Below the pieces are notes generated by a model that made no database searches, was not told the DNA's origin, and saw only the letters and a program-made list of their open reading frames with translations. A DNA stretch of 18,269 bases from an uncultured Eubacteriales bacterium. GTDB taxonomy: Bacteria; Bacillota; Clostridia; Oscillospirales; Acutalibacteraceae. The stretch is taken from NCBI GenBank assembly GCA_934726435.1, contig CAKVDR010000005.1, positions 1 to 18,269 of the forward strand. Direction: 5' to 3'. The position numbers and the translations under genes were made by a program. Shown one piece after another: positions 5,140 to 12,648 of this stretch. Numbering within the stretch: position 1 is the stretch's first letter; the number at the start of each line of letters is the position of its first letter.

Positions 5140-7957
5140 ATAAAAGCTTTTTCAAAAAATTGCCTGTGTAAGATTTTTTAATTTTCGAAATTTCTTCAGG
5201 CGTGCCGGCCGCTATTATTTTTCCGCCTTTTTCGCCGCCTTCAGGGCCAATGTCGATAATATAATCGCAGCTTTTGATAACATCAAGGTTGTGCTCAATC
5301 ACTAGCGCTGTGTTGCCCATGCTCACCAGCTTTTGAATGACTTCAATTAATTTGTGAACATCCGCGATGTGAAGGCCCGTGGTTGGTTCATCTAAGATGT
5401 AAAAAGTTTTGCCCGTCGAGCGTTTTGAAAGTTCGGTTGCAAGTTTAACCCTTTGTGCTTCGCCGCCTGAAAGAGTGGTCGAGGGCTGGCCGAGTTTAAT
5501 GTAGCCGAGACCCACATCACAAAGACACTCAACTTTTCTTTTTATTGAAGGAATATTCTCGAAAAACGAAAGCGCTTCCTCGGCGGTCATTTCCAAAATT
5601 TCATAAATATTTTTGCCTTTGTATTTAACTTCGAGCGTCTCGTGGTTATACCGTTTCCCTTTGCAAATTTCGCAGGGAACATATATATCAGAAAGAAAAT
5701 GCATCTCAATTTTCATGATACCTTCGCCTTGGCAGGCCTCGCACCTTCCGCCTTTAACATTAAACGAAAATCTGCCGCTTGAAAAACCTTTTTCTTTCGC
5801 GTCGTTAGTGCTTGAAAAAAGTTTGCGAATTTCGTCAAAAACTCCAGTGTAAGTTGCAGGGTTTGAGCGAGGAGTCCTTCCAATCGGCGATTGACTTATA
5901 TCAATAACTTTATCGAGGTTTTCTATTCCTTTCATGCTTTCGAATTTGCCTGGAATTTCTTTCGAGCGATTGAGAACTTTCGAAAGATTTTTGAAAATAA
6001 TTTCGTTTACTAAACTTGATTTGCCAGATCCCGAAACGCCCGTCACGGCAGTGAGAGTTCCCAAAGGAATTTTAACATCGATGTTTTTGAGGTTGTTCTG
6101 TTTAGCGCCGAAAACTTCCAGAAATTTGCCGTTTCCTTTTCTCCTTTCTTTTGGAACCGGAATTTTCTTTCTGCCGCTTAAGTAATCCCCGGTTATGGAT
6201 TTCTTGCAAGCCTTTATTTCTTCAACTGTTCCCGCACAAACGATTTCTCCTCCGTGAATTCCTGAGCCCGGACCCACATCAACTATATAATCCGCTGCAT
6301 ACATCGTGTCTTCATCGTGCTCAACAACGATAACCGTGTTGCCGAGGTTTTTCAGGCTTTTAATCGCTTCAATGAGTTTTTCGTTGTCTCTTTGATGAAG
6401 CCCGATGCTAGGTTCATCAAGAACGTACAAAATGCCCATGAGTGCAGAACCCATTTGAGTTGCGAGCCTTATTCTTTGACTTTCGCCGCCTGAAAGAGTT
6501 CCTGAACTTCTCGAAAGAGTGAGGTATTCAAGCCCAACGTTTTTAAGGAAACTGAGCCTTTTTTTAATTTCTTTTATAATTGGCAGAGCAATTTTTTTCT
6601 TGCTTCCCGTAAAATCTAAGTTCTCTATGAAATCAAGCGCATCACTGATATTTTTGCCGCAAAAATCAGAAATGTTAACGTCTGAAATAGTAACTCCCAA
6701 AGCTTCAGGCGAAAGCCTTTTTCCGCCGCAATCTGAGCAAGGAATCTCTCTCATGAAAGAGCTGATTTCTTTTTTAATCCAGTCGCTACTACTTTCGCGG
6801 AATCTTCTTTCTAGATTCGGGATGATTCCCTCAAACGAATTTTTGTAAGTCATTTCGCCAAGATTTGTTTTCCTAACGAGTTTAAGCTCTTCGCCGTTCG
6901 TGCCGTAAAGCAAAATATTTTTGATTTTTTTAGGCAAATCGCAGAAGGGAGTATCCAGCGAAAAACTGTATTTTTCAGCAATGGCATCGAAATACATGTT
7001 AGCAATCGTGTTTCCTTCCATCGACCACCCGGCAGCTTTTATCGCGCCTTGATGAACCGATTTAGTTTTGTCTGGAACAACGAGTTCTGGGTCAACTTTC
7101 ATAAAAATTCCAAGGCCGGTGCACTTTTTGCAAGCTCCGAAAGGGCTATTAAACGAAAACATCCTTGGCGCAAGTTCTTCGATGCTTATGTTGTGGTCGG
7201 GGCAAGCGTAATTTTCGGTGAAAATCGTTTCGGTTTTATCCTTTAGATTCAAAATTAAAATCCTGCCGTCTGAAAGTTTCGAAGCTGTTTCGATGGATTC
7301 TGCAAGCCTCGAACGAATGCCATCTTTAATGACAATCCTGTCAACGACTATTTCAATGTTGTGCTTTTTGTTTTTTTCGAGCTTAATTTCTTCTGAAAGA
7401 TCCTTAATCTCGCCGTCAATTCTTATTCTCGAAAATCCGTTTTTCTTTGCGTTTTCAATTTCTTTTGTGTGTTCGCCTTTTTTGCCGCTAGCCACAGGAG
7501 CCATAACAATTATTTTCGTTTCGTTTCCAAAGCTTAAGATTTTATCGGTGATTTGGTCGATAGTTTGATGGGTTATTTCTTTTTTGCAAATTGGGCAATG
7601 TGGGGTGCCAACCCTTGCGTAAAGAAGCCTTAAATAGTCGTAAATTTCAGTTATTGTTCCCACGGTTGAACGAGGGTTTTTAGAAGTTGATTTTTGATCA
7701 ATTGAAATTGCCGGCGAAAGTCCGTCGATGCTTTCAACGTCGGGTTTGTCCATTTGGCCCAAAAACTGCCTTGCATATGAAGAAAGCGATTCCATGTATC
7801 TTCTTTGACCTTCGGCGTAAATTGTGTCAAAAGCAAGCGAAGACTTGCCCGAGCCCGAAACACCCGTGAAAACTATGAATTTATCTCGTGGTATTGTCAA
7901 GCTCACGTTTTTTAAATTGTGAACCTTTGCTCCTTTGATTACTATGTTTTCTTCCAT
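5138..7957 (-). CDS. uvrA: Excinuclease ABC subunit A
   Basis: UvrA is the damage-recognition ATPase of nucleotide excision repair; a dimer loads UvrB onto damaged DNA. The 939-residue product is full length. It has two ABC ATPase modules: Walker A TGVSGSGKSS near residue 31 and again near 635, signatures LSGGESQRIRLA and LSGGEAQRVKLA, and Walker B YVLDEPSIGLH and YILDEPTTGLH. The second zinc finger (GRCEAC then VPCEIC, around 735-765) is intact. In the first, near residue 250, the leading pair is C-P-D-H rather than the usual C-x-x-C, with GACKKC after it. The ATG at 7957 is preferred because GTGAGGT lies just upstream; a GTG at 7969 in the same frame touches the uvrB stop and is part of that site. 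It is co-transcribed with uvrB. Confidence 0.97.
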   Translation of the reverse strand: MEENIVIKGAKVHNLKNVSLTIPRDKFIVFTGVSGSGKSSLAFDTIYAEGQRRYMESLSSYARQFLGQMDKPDVESIDGLSPAISIDQKSTSKNPRSTVGTITEIYDYLRLLYARVGTPHCPICKKEITHQTIDQITDKILSFGNETKIIVMAPVASGKKGEHTKEIENAKKNGFSRIRIDGEIKDLSEEIKLEKNKKHNIEIVVDRIVIKDGIRSRLAESIETASKLSDGRILILNLKDKTETIFTENYACPDHNISIEELAPRMFSFNSPFGACKKCTGLGIFMKVDPELVVPDKTKSVHQGAIKAAGWSMEGNTIANMYFDAIAEKYSFSLDTPFCDLPKKIKNILLYGTNGEELKLVRKTNLGEMTYKNSFEGIIPNLERRFRESSSDWIKKEISSFMREIPCSDCGGKRLSPEALGVTISDVNISDFCGKNISDALDFIENLDFTGSKKKIALPIIKEIKKRLSFLKNVGLEYLTLSRSSGTLSGGESQRIRLATQMGSALMGILYVLDEPSIGLHQRDNEKLIEAIKSLKNLGNTVIVVEHDEDTMYAADYIVDVGPGSGIHGGEIVCAGTVEEIKACKKSITGDYLSGRKKIPVPKERRKGNGKFLEVFGAKQNNLKNIDVKIPLGTLTAVTGVSGSGKSSLVNEIIFKNLSKVLNRSKEIPGKFESMKGIENLDKVIDISQSPIGRTPRSNPATYTGVFDEIRKLFSSTNDAKEKGFSSGRFSFNVKGGRCEACQGEGIMKIEMHFLSDIYVPCEICKGKRYNHETLEVKYKGKNIYEILEMTAEEALSFFENIPSIKRKVECLCDVGLGYIKLGQPSTTLSGGEAQRVKLATELSKRSTGKTFYILDEPTTGLHIADVHKLIEVIQKLVSMGNTALVIEHNLDVIKSCDYIIDIGPEGGEKGGKIIAAGTPEEISKIKKSYTGNFLKKLL

Positions 7958-7965
7958 TTTAAACC

Positions 7966-9909
7966 TCACTTTTCAAGCTTTTTTATTTCGTCCCTTAAAA
8001 ACGCTGCGTGCTCAAACTGCTGGAGTTTCGCCGCTTGTTTCATTTCTTTCGTTAGCTTTGAAATTAGCGCTTCTTTTTCTTTTTTGCTAAGGTCGGGTGC
8101 GGCTATTTCAGAGACTTTGTCGGAAATTTCTATTATTTCCGAGATGCCTTTTTTGATGGTTTTTGGCGTTATATTATGCTTGATGTTGTATTCATTTTGG
8201 ATTTTTCTTCTTCTCTCGGTTTCTCTTATTGCAAATTCCATCGAAGGCGTCACTTCGTCAGCATACATTGTTACTTTGCCGTTTGCGTTTCTTGCGGCTC
8301 TTCCGATTGTTTGAATCAGTGAGCGTTCCGAGCGCAGAAAGCCTTGCTTGTCAGCATCTAAAATTGCAACGAATGAAACTTCTGGAATATCAAGCCCTTC
8401 ACGCAGCAAATTTATTCCAACGATGACGTCAATAACGCCGGTTCTTAGGTCTTTTACTATTTTCATTCTTTCGATTGTGTCCACGTCGCTGTGAATGTAA
8501 GTTACTTTTATTCCAACTTCTTTTAGGTACTCAGTCAGGCTTTCAGCCATTTTTTTGGTGAGAGTTGTCACCAAGGTTTTTTCGCCTTTTTTCGATCTTT
8601 CGTTGATTTTTCTTACTAAATCGTCAACTTGGCCTTGGGTGGGTTTCACTGTGATTTCAGGGTCCAAAAGGCCTGTCGGACGCAAAATTTGTTCGGCAAT
8701 TTTTTGGCTTTTTTCAAGTTCGAAATCTCCTGGAGTTGCACTAACGAACACCACTTGATTTATTTTCGAATAAAATTCATCAAAGTTCATTGGCCTGTTG
8801 TCGTAAGCCGAAGGGAGCCTAAATCCATTTTCGATTAAATTTTCTTTTCGGGCTCTGTCTCCTGCGTACATTGCTCTCACTTGCGGCAGTGTAACGTGCG
8901 ATTCATCAATGAACATCAAAAAATCCTTCGGGAAATAATCAAAAAGAGTAAACGGCGTGCTGCCGGGCTTCCTGCCGGAAATAACCGCTGAATAATTTTC
9001 AATTCCTTTGCAAAAGCCTATTTCTTCAAGCATTTCGGTGTCGTAGTTCACCCTCTGCTCGATTCTTTGAGCTTCGATGAATTTGCCTTTTTCTTTGAAG
9101 TATTTAACTCTTTCGGCGGCCTCAGCTTTGATTTTTTCAATGGCAATTTCGAGCTTTTCCTTTGGAATAACATAGTGCGAAGCGGGGTAAATCGCGCAAT
9201 GTTTCAAAACCGCTGTAATTTCACCCGTGACGGGGTTTACTTCGGCGATTCTATCAATTTCATCCCCGAAAAATTCAATTTTCACAAGCGAGCTTGAAGC
9301 CGAAGGGAAAACTTCGATGGTGTCGCCTCTAACCCTGAATTTGTTTCTTCCAACGGCAACGTCATTGCGTTCATATTGAAGCTTGATGAGCTTTTTGATT
9401 ATCTCTTCTCGGCTTTTTTCCATGCCGGGTCTTAGAGAAATAACTATGTTTTTGTAGTCAATAGGGTCGCCTAAACTGTAAATGCACGAAACGCTCGCAA
9501 CGATTATAACGTCATTTCTTTCAGAAAGGGCCGAAGTTGCCGAGTGCCTTAATTTATCGATTTCATCATTGATGGCGGAGTCTTTTTCTATGTAGGTGTC
9601 CGTCGCAGCAATGTATGATTCTGGTTGATAATAATCGTAGTAAGAAACGAAATATTCAACGGCATTTTTAGGAAAAAATGATCGAAACTCCGTGCAAAGT
9701 TGCGCTGCTAAAGTTTTGTTGTGCGCTAAAATCAAAGTCGGTTTTTGCACTTTTTCTATTATGTTTGCCATGGTGAAGGTTTTGCCTGAACCCGTTACTC
9801 CTAAAAGGGTTTGCTCCTTAAGGCCTTTTAATATCCCGTTTGCGATTGAATTTATTGCCTGGGGTTGGTCGCCGCAGGGTTTAAATTTTGAATTTATTTC
9901 GAATTTCAT
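7966..9909 (-). CDS. uvrB: Excinuclease ABC subunit B
   Basis: UvrB is the helicase-like subunit that receives damaged DNA from UvrA, verifies the lesion and recruits UvrC. The 647-residue product is of normal length. It shows Walker A GVTGSGKT (37-44), the beta-hairpin region with YYDYYQPESYIAATDTYIEKD (about 90-110) that clamps one DNA strand, the DESH Walker B motif, helicase motifs such as LREGLDIPEV and QTIGRAARN, and a C-terminal UVR coiled-coil domain (about 615-647) for UvrC contact. The ATG at 9909 has AGGAGG (9920-9915) five bases ahead. The frame extends to 9969, but that would pass through the promoter. uvrA begins nine bases after the uvrB stop. Confidence 0.97.
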   Translation of the reverse strand: MKFEINSKFKPCGDQPQAINSIANGILKGLKEQTLLGVTGSGKTFTMANIIEKVQKPTLILAHNKTLAAQLCTEFRSFFPKNAVEYFVSYYDYYQPESYIAATDTYIEKDSAINDEIDKLRHSATSALSERNDVIIVASVSCIYSLGDPIDYKNIVISLRPGMEKSREEIIKKLIKLQYERNDVAVGRNKFRVRGDTIEVFPSASSSLVKIEFFGDEIDRIAEVNPVTGEITAVLKHCAIYPASHYVIPKEKLEIAIEKIKAEAAERVKYFKEKGKFIEAQRIEQRVNYDTEMLEEIGFCKGIENYSAVISGRKPGSTPFTLFDYFPKDFLMFIDESHVTLPQVRAMYAGDRARKENLIENGFRLPSAYDNRPMNFDEFYSKINQVVFVSATPGDFELEKSQKIAEQILRPTGLLDPEITVKPTQGQVDDLVRKINERSKKGEKTLVTTLTKKMAESLTEYLKEVGIKVTYIHSDVDTIERMKIVKDLRTGVIDVIVGINLLREGLDIPEVSFVAILDADKQGFLRSERSLIQTIGRAARNANGKVTMYADEVTPSMEFAIRETERRRKIQNEYNIKHNITPKTIKKGISEIIEISDKVSEIAAPDLSKKEKEALISKLTKEMKQAAKLQQFEHAAFLRDEIKKLEK

Positions 9910-9938
9910 TTTTTCCTCCTTTTTCGTTTTTTGTTTAT

Positions 9939-9947
9939 AGTATACCA
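9939..9947 (-). promoter_or_regulatory. Extended -10 promoter for uvrB-uvrA
   Basis: Read on the minus strand, TGG-TATACT (9947-9939) forms an extended -10 element about 30 bases ahead of the uvrB ATG, with the strong AGGAGG site in between. No good -35 box is present at the usual distance, which the TG extension may offset. I looked for a Gram-positive LexA box (CGAAC-N4-GTTCG) in the whole 9910-10052 gap and saw none. Confidence 0.6.
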
Positions 9948-10009
9948 CGATATAAGGAGTTTGAACCAAAATGCTTTAAAATATCTTTTAAAAATACTTT
10001 GCCGTTTTA

Positions 10010-10018
10010 TGTTATAAT
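10010..10018 (+). promoter_or_regulatory. Extended -10 promoter for the ABC transporter-recJ-rel run
   Basis: TGT-TATAAT (10010-10018) is an extended -10 element with a perfect hexamer, about 35 bases ahead of the ABC ATPase start codon. No convincing -35 box sits 17 bases upstream. It is divergent from the uvrB promoter, with roughly 60 bases between the two -10 elements. It is the only promoter I can see for the following six genes. Confidence 0.65.
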
Positions 10019-10052
10019 GATTTTAATCCTGGATTTGAAAGGTGTCTTTTGC

Positions 10053-10787
10053 ATGATTAAAATATTTAATTTATCGAAAAATTTTGGGCAGTTTAAGGCT
10101 CTTAAAAATGTAAATTTAGAAGTAAACAACGGCGAAATTCTTGGCCTTTTAGGCGAAAACGGTGCCGGTAAATCCACCTTTTTGAGAATTTTAAGTACTA
10201 TGTTAAAGCCGAGCTCCGGCAGTGCTGAAATATGCGGGTTTGATGTTCTTTCTGAGCCGGAAAAAGTAAGGCAAAATGTTGGAATTCTTTTTGGCAGTGA
10301 AACTGGCCTTTACGAGAGGATGACGCCGAAAGAAAACATTGAATTTTTTGGTAGACTTAGTGGCATTGAAGAAAATAAATTAAAAGATAGAGCGGAGTTT
10401 TTGGCAGAAAAATTTGGTTTTAAAGATTACCAAAATAAACTCGTGGGCAAACTTTCAAAAGGCATGAAGCAGAAAGTGGCAGTAGCTAGAGCGATTGTCC
10501 ACAACCCTGCGGTTATTCTTCTTGATGAGCCTGATTCAGGGCTTGACTTCAAAGCTTCAAGAGTTATTTTTAATTTTATGCAGCAGTGCAAAAGCGAAGG
10601 CAAAAGCATAATTTATTCCAGCCACAGCCTTGAAAATATAAAAAGTTACTCAGACGAAATAGCCGTTATTCGCCGCGGCGAGATTATTAAAACTTTTAGT
10701 GTAAACGATTTTAGAGAAAAATACACCGAAAGAGAAATAAACGAAATTATTTTAAATTGGGTTTGCGAGGAGGACGAAAATGATTAA
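10053..10787 (+). CDS. ABC transporter ATP-binding protein, NatA type
   Basis: This 244-residue ATPase powers an ABC-2 type exporter. Motifs seen are Walker A GENGAGKST (34-42), signature LSKGMKQK (134-141), Walker B VILLDEP (154-160) and the switch histidine in YSSHSLE (His191). The LSKGM signature and the GSETGLYERMT stretch where the Q-loop usually lies are typical of the NatA/CcmA-like branch. Family members export sodium, drugs, peptides or other compounds, so the substrate is unknown. The start is the ATG at 10053, with AAAGGTG (10038-10044) eight bases ahead. The reading frame stays open far upstream, but that extension would cross the promoter and overlap uvrB. The permease gene overlaps the end of this one by eight bases. 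Confidence 0.93.
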   Translation: MIKIFNLSKNFGQFKALKNVNLEVNNGEILGLLGENGAGKSTFLRILSTMLKPSSGSAEICGFDVLSEPEKVRQNVGILFGSETGLYERMTPKENIEFFGRLSGIEENKLKDRAEFLAEKFGFKDYQNKLVGKLSKGMKQKVAVARAIVHNPAVILLDEPDSGLDFKASRVIFNFMQQCKSEGKSIIYSSHSLENIKSYSDEIAVIRRGEIIKTFSVNDFREKYTEREINEIILNWVCEEDEND

Positions 10788-11916
10788 AAAATCAATCACG
10801 ATTTTTTTAAAAGAAATGAAATGTTTATTCCGAGATAGAAAAAGCTTTTTTGCAAGCTTGATTTTGCCGGCTGTGCTTGTTTTCTCCGTGCTTTTGCTCA
10901 TAAATGCTTCTTTGGGGGCAAAAATAGGAGGCAAACCGGCTGTTAGTGTAAACTATAAAGAAAATGCGTTTTTTGAATTTTTAAGTAAGAAAGATGTTTT
11001 TGAAATTAAAACCGTCAGTGAGCCTTATGAAGCGCTCAAAAGTGGCGAAATTTCGGGGTATATATTAATAGATAAAAATGCAGATGAGAAAATTTTAAAC
11101 GGAGAAAATTTTAGTATTGACGTTGATTACATGGTTTCTTCAAGTGATTCAAATAATATTCTTAGCCTGGTTTCAAGCTGCGAGAGCGAGTTTAAAAGCC
11201 TTGTTTCTGCGCAAAAATTTGGAAATGCTAAAGAAATTTATGAATTCATAAATAAAAGCGACATTAAAGCCGAAAAAGCAGGTTTAAACAAAGTTTACAT
11301 GAACTATTTGTTGCCTATTATTTCAGTGATTTACGCTTGTGTGGCAATGGCTTCTGCAGCGGCAGAACTGAGCGCGGGCGAAAAAGAAAGAGGAACTTGG
11401 GAGCCGCTTTTGGCAACGGGAGTAAGCAGAAAATGCCTTGTTTTGGGTAAGGTTTTGGCAGTTTCTTTGATGGCTTTTTTGAGCTCTATTTCAAGCATTT
11501 TAGGTTTTTGCGCTTATGCTTTTTTAGCGGTTGGCAGAGTGAATTTTTCAGTGATGAGTATTTTTGAATTCTTGCTAATTTTGGCTTTGTTTGAAGTTTT
11601 TGCGGCTTCGATTTATTTTGCTTTTGGCGTTATTTCGAAATCTTCAAAAGAAGCTCAGCTTTATGCGCTACCAGTTTCCGCGGCTTTTACCGCTCCTATG
11701 TTTTTTTTAAATCTCATAAATGCGCAAAACATCAGTTTTAAAAAGCTTTGTACTCCCGGGTTTAATTTCGTTTGCATTGTTTGCGAAATTTTTAACGCGA
11801 GTTTTAATCTTATTCATTTTTTAGCGGTTTGCGCTTGGATGATTTTTTACTTTTTTGTTATTTTGAAAATTACCGAAAAACTTCTTTCGAAAGAAAGCGT
11901 TTTATTTAGAATTTAA
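10780..11916 (+). CDS. ABC-2 type transporter permease, NatB-like
   Basis: This 378-residue membrane partner of the preceding ATPase has the ABC-2 permease layout. There is one N-terminal membrane segment (about 22-45), a polar domain of about 130 residues expected outside the membrane, then about five more hydrophobic segments in the second half. The stretch AGEKERGTWEPLLATGVSR before the second-half helices is characteristic of the NatB branch. The gene starts at ATG 10780, inside the end of the ATPase gene, with GGAGG shortly ahead, so the two are translationally coupled. Whether the pair exports sodium, as in Bacillus NatAB, or something else cannot be told. It is followed after 18 bases by a tRNA modification gene, with no sign of a functional link. 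Confidence 0.9.
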   Translation: MIKKSITIFLKEMKCLFRDRKSFFASLILPAVLVFSVLLLINASLGAKIGGKPAVSVNYKENAFFEFLSKKDVFEIKTVSEPYEALKSGEISGYILIDKNADEKILNGENFSIDVDYMVSSSDSNNILSLVSSCESEFKSLVSAQKFGNAKEIYEFINKSDIKAEKAGLNKVYMNYLLPIISVIYACVAMASAAAELSAGEKERGTWEPLLATGVSRKCLVLGKVLAVSLMAFLSSISSILGFCAYAFLAVGRVNFSVMSIFEFLLILALFEVFAASIYFAFGVISKSSKEAQLYALPVSAAFTAPMFFLNLINAQNISFKKLCTPGFNFVCIVCEIFNASFNLIHFLAVCAWMIFYFFVILKITEKLLSKESVLFRI

Positions 11917-11934
11917 TTTTTTGGAGGAAAACAA

Positions 11935-12633
11935 ATGAACGATATTTTTTTAAGAACAAGACTTTTGATAGGCTTAGAAGCGATAAACAAGCTTAAAAAC
12001 AGCAAGGTAGCGGTTTTTGGCGTTGGAGGGGTTGGCTCGTTTGTCACCGAAGCATTGGCGAGAGCTTCAGTTGGCAAGATTGACATTTTTGATGGCGATG
12101 TGGTTGATGTAACTAACATTAACAGGCAGCTGATAGCCCTTCACAGCACGATTGGAATGAGCAAAGTTGAGGTTATGAAAAAAAGGCTTCTTGACATAAA
12201 CCCTGAAATCATTGTTAATGCTCATCATGTTGTTTTTAACGCTTCGAACGCTGACGAATTTAGCTTTGAAGATTACGATTATATAGTTGATGCCATTGAC
12301 ATGGTTTCTTCCAAGCTTTTAATTATTTCAAAAGCAAAGGCTCTTGGTAAAAACGTTATAAGTTCGATGGGAATGGGCAATAAAATTAACCCTTCAATGA
12401 TTGAAATAACGGATATTTTTTCAACTCAAAATTGCCCGCTTGCCAGGGTGATGCGCCGAGAACTTAAAGCAAGAAAGATAAGTTCGCTTAAAGTAGCTTA
12501 TTCAAAAGAAATGCCACTTTACAAGCCCGAAAATAAAGTTAACTCAAGCATTTCGTTTGTTCCTTCAGTTGGCGGACTGATGATTGCAAGCGAGGTTGTT
12601 AGGGACCTTATAAAAGATTATTTAAAAAATTAA
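11935..12633 (+). CDS. tcdA: tRNA threonylcarbamoyladenosine dehydratase (TcdA/YgdL family)
   Basis: TcdA is an E1-like enzyme that uses ATP to convert t6A to cyclic t6A at position 37 of ANN-decoding tRNAs. The 232-residue product has the ThiF/E1 Rossmann motif GVGGVGS (29-35), the adenylation residues in NINRQ (61-65), and Lys77 in GMSKVEV. The TcdA-specific region around NCPLARVMRRELKARK (166-181) includes Cys167. These features separate it from ThiF and MoeB, which usually have two CxxC zinc pairs that are absent here. A strong TTGGAGGAAA site precedes the ATG. It is third in a co-directional run and ends 15 bases before recJ. In vivo activity would also need a sulfur-relay partner (CsdA/CsdE in E. 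coli); none is in the window. Confidence 0.88.
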   Translation: MNDIFLRTRLLIGLEAINKLKNSKVAVFGVGGVGSFVTEALARASVGKIDIFDGDVVDVTNINRQLIALHSTIGMSKVEVMKKRLLDINPEIIVNAHHVVFNASNADEFSFEDYDYIVDAIDMVSSKLLIISKAKALGKNVISSMGMGNKINPSMIEITDIFSTQNCPLARVMRRELKARKISSLKVAYSKEMPLYKPENKVNSSISFVPSVGGLMIASEVVRDLIKDYLKN

Positions 12634-12648
12634 AAGGCGGGAATTTTT

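Noticed and set aside
7958..7969. GTG at 7969 as the uvrA start
   Set aside because: GTGAGGT at this place serves as the ribosome binding site for the ATG at 7957, and the extra four residues do not match the UvrA N-terminus.
9888..10052. Upstream extension of the ABC ATPase gene
   Set aside because: It would overlap uvrB, cross the promoter at 10010-10018 and add 55 residues unlike the family. The ATG at 10053 has a good ribosome binding site.
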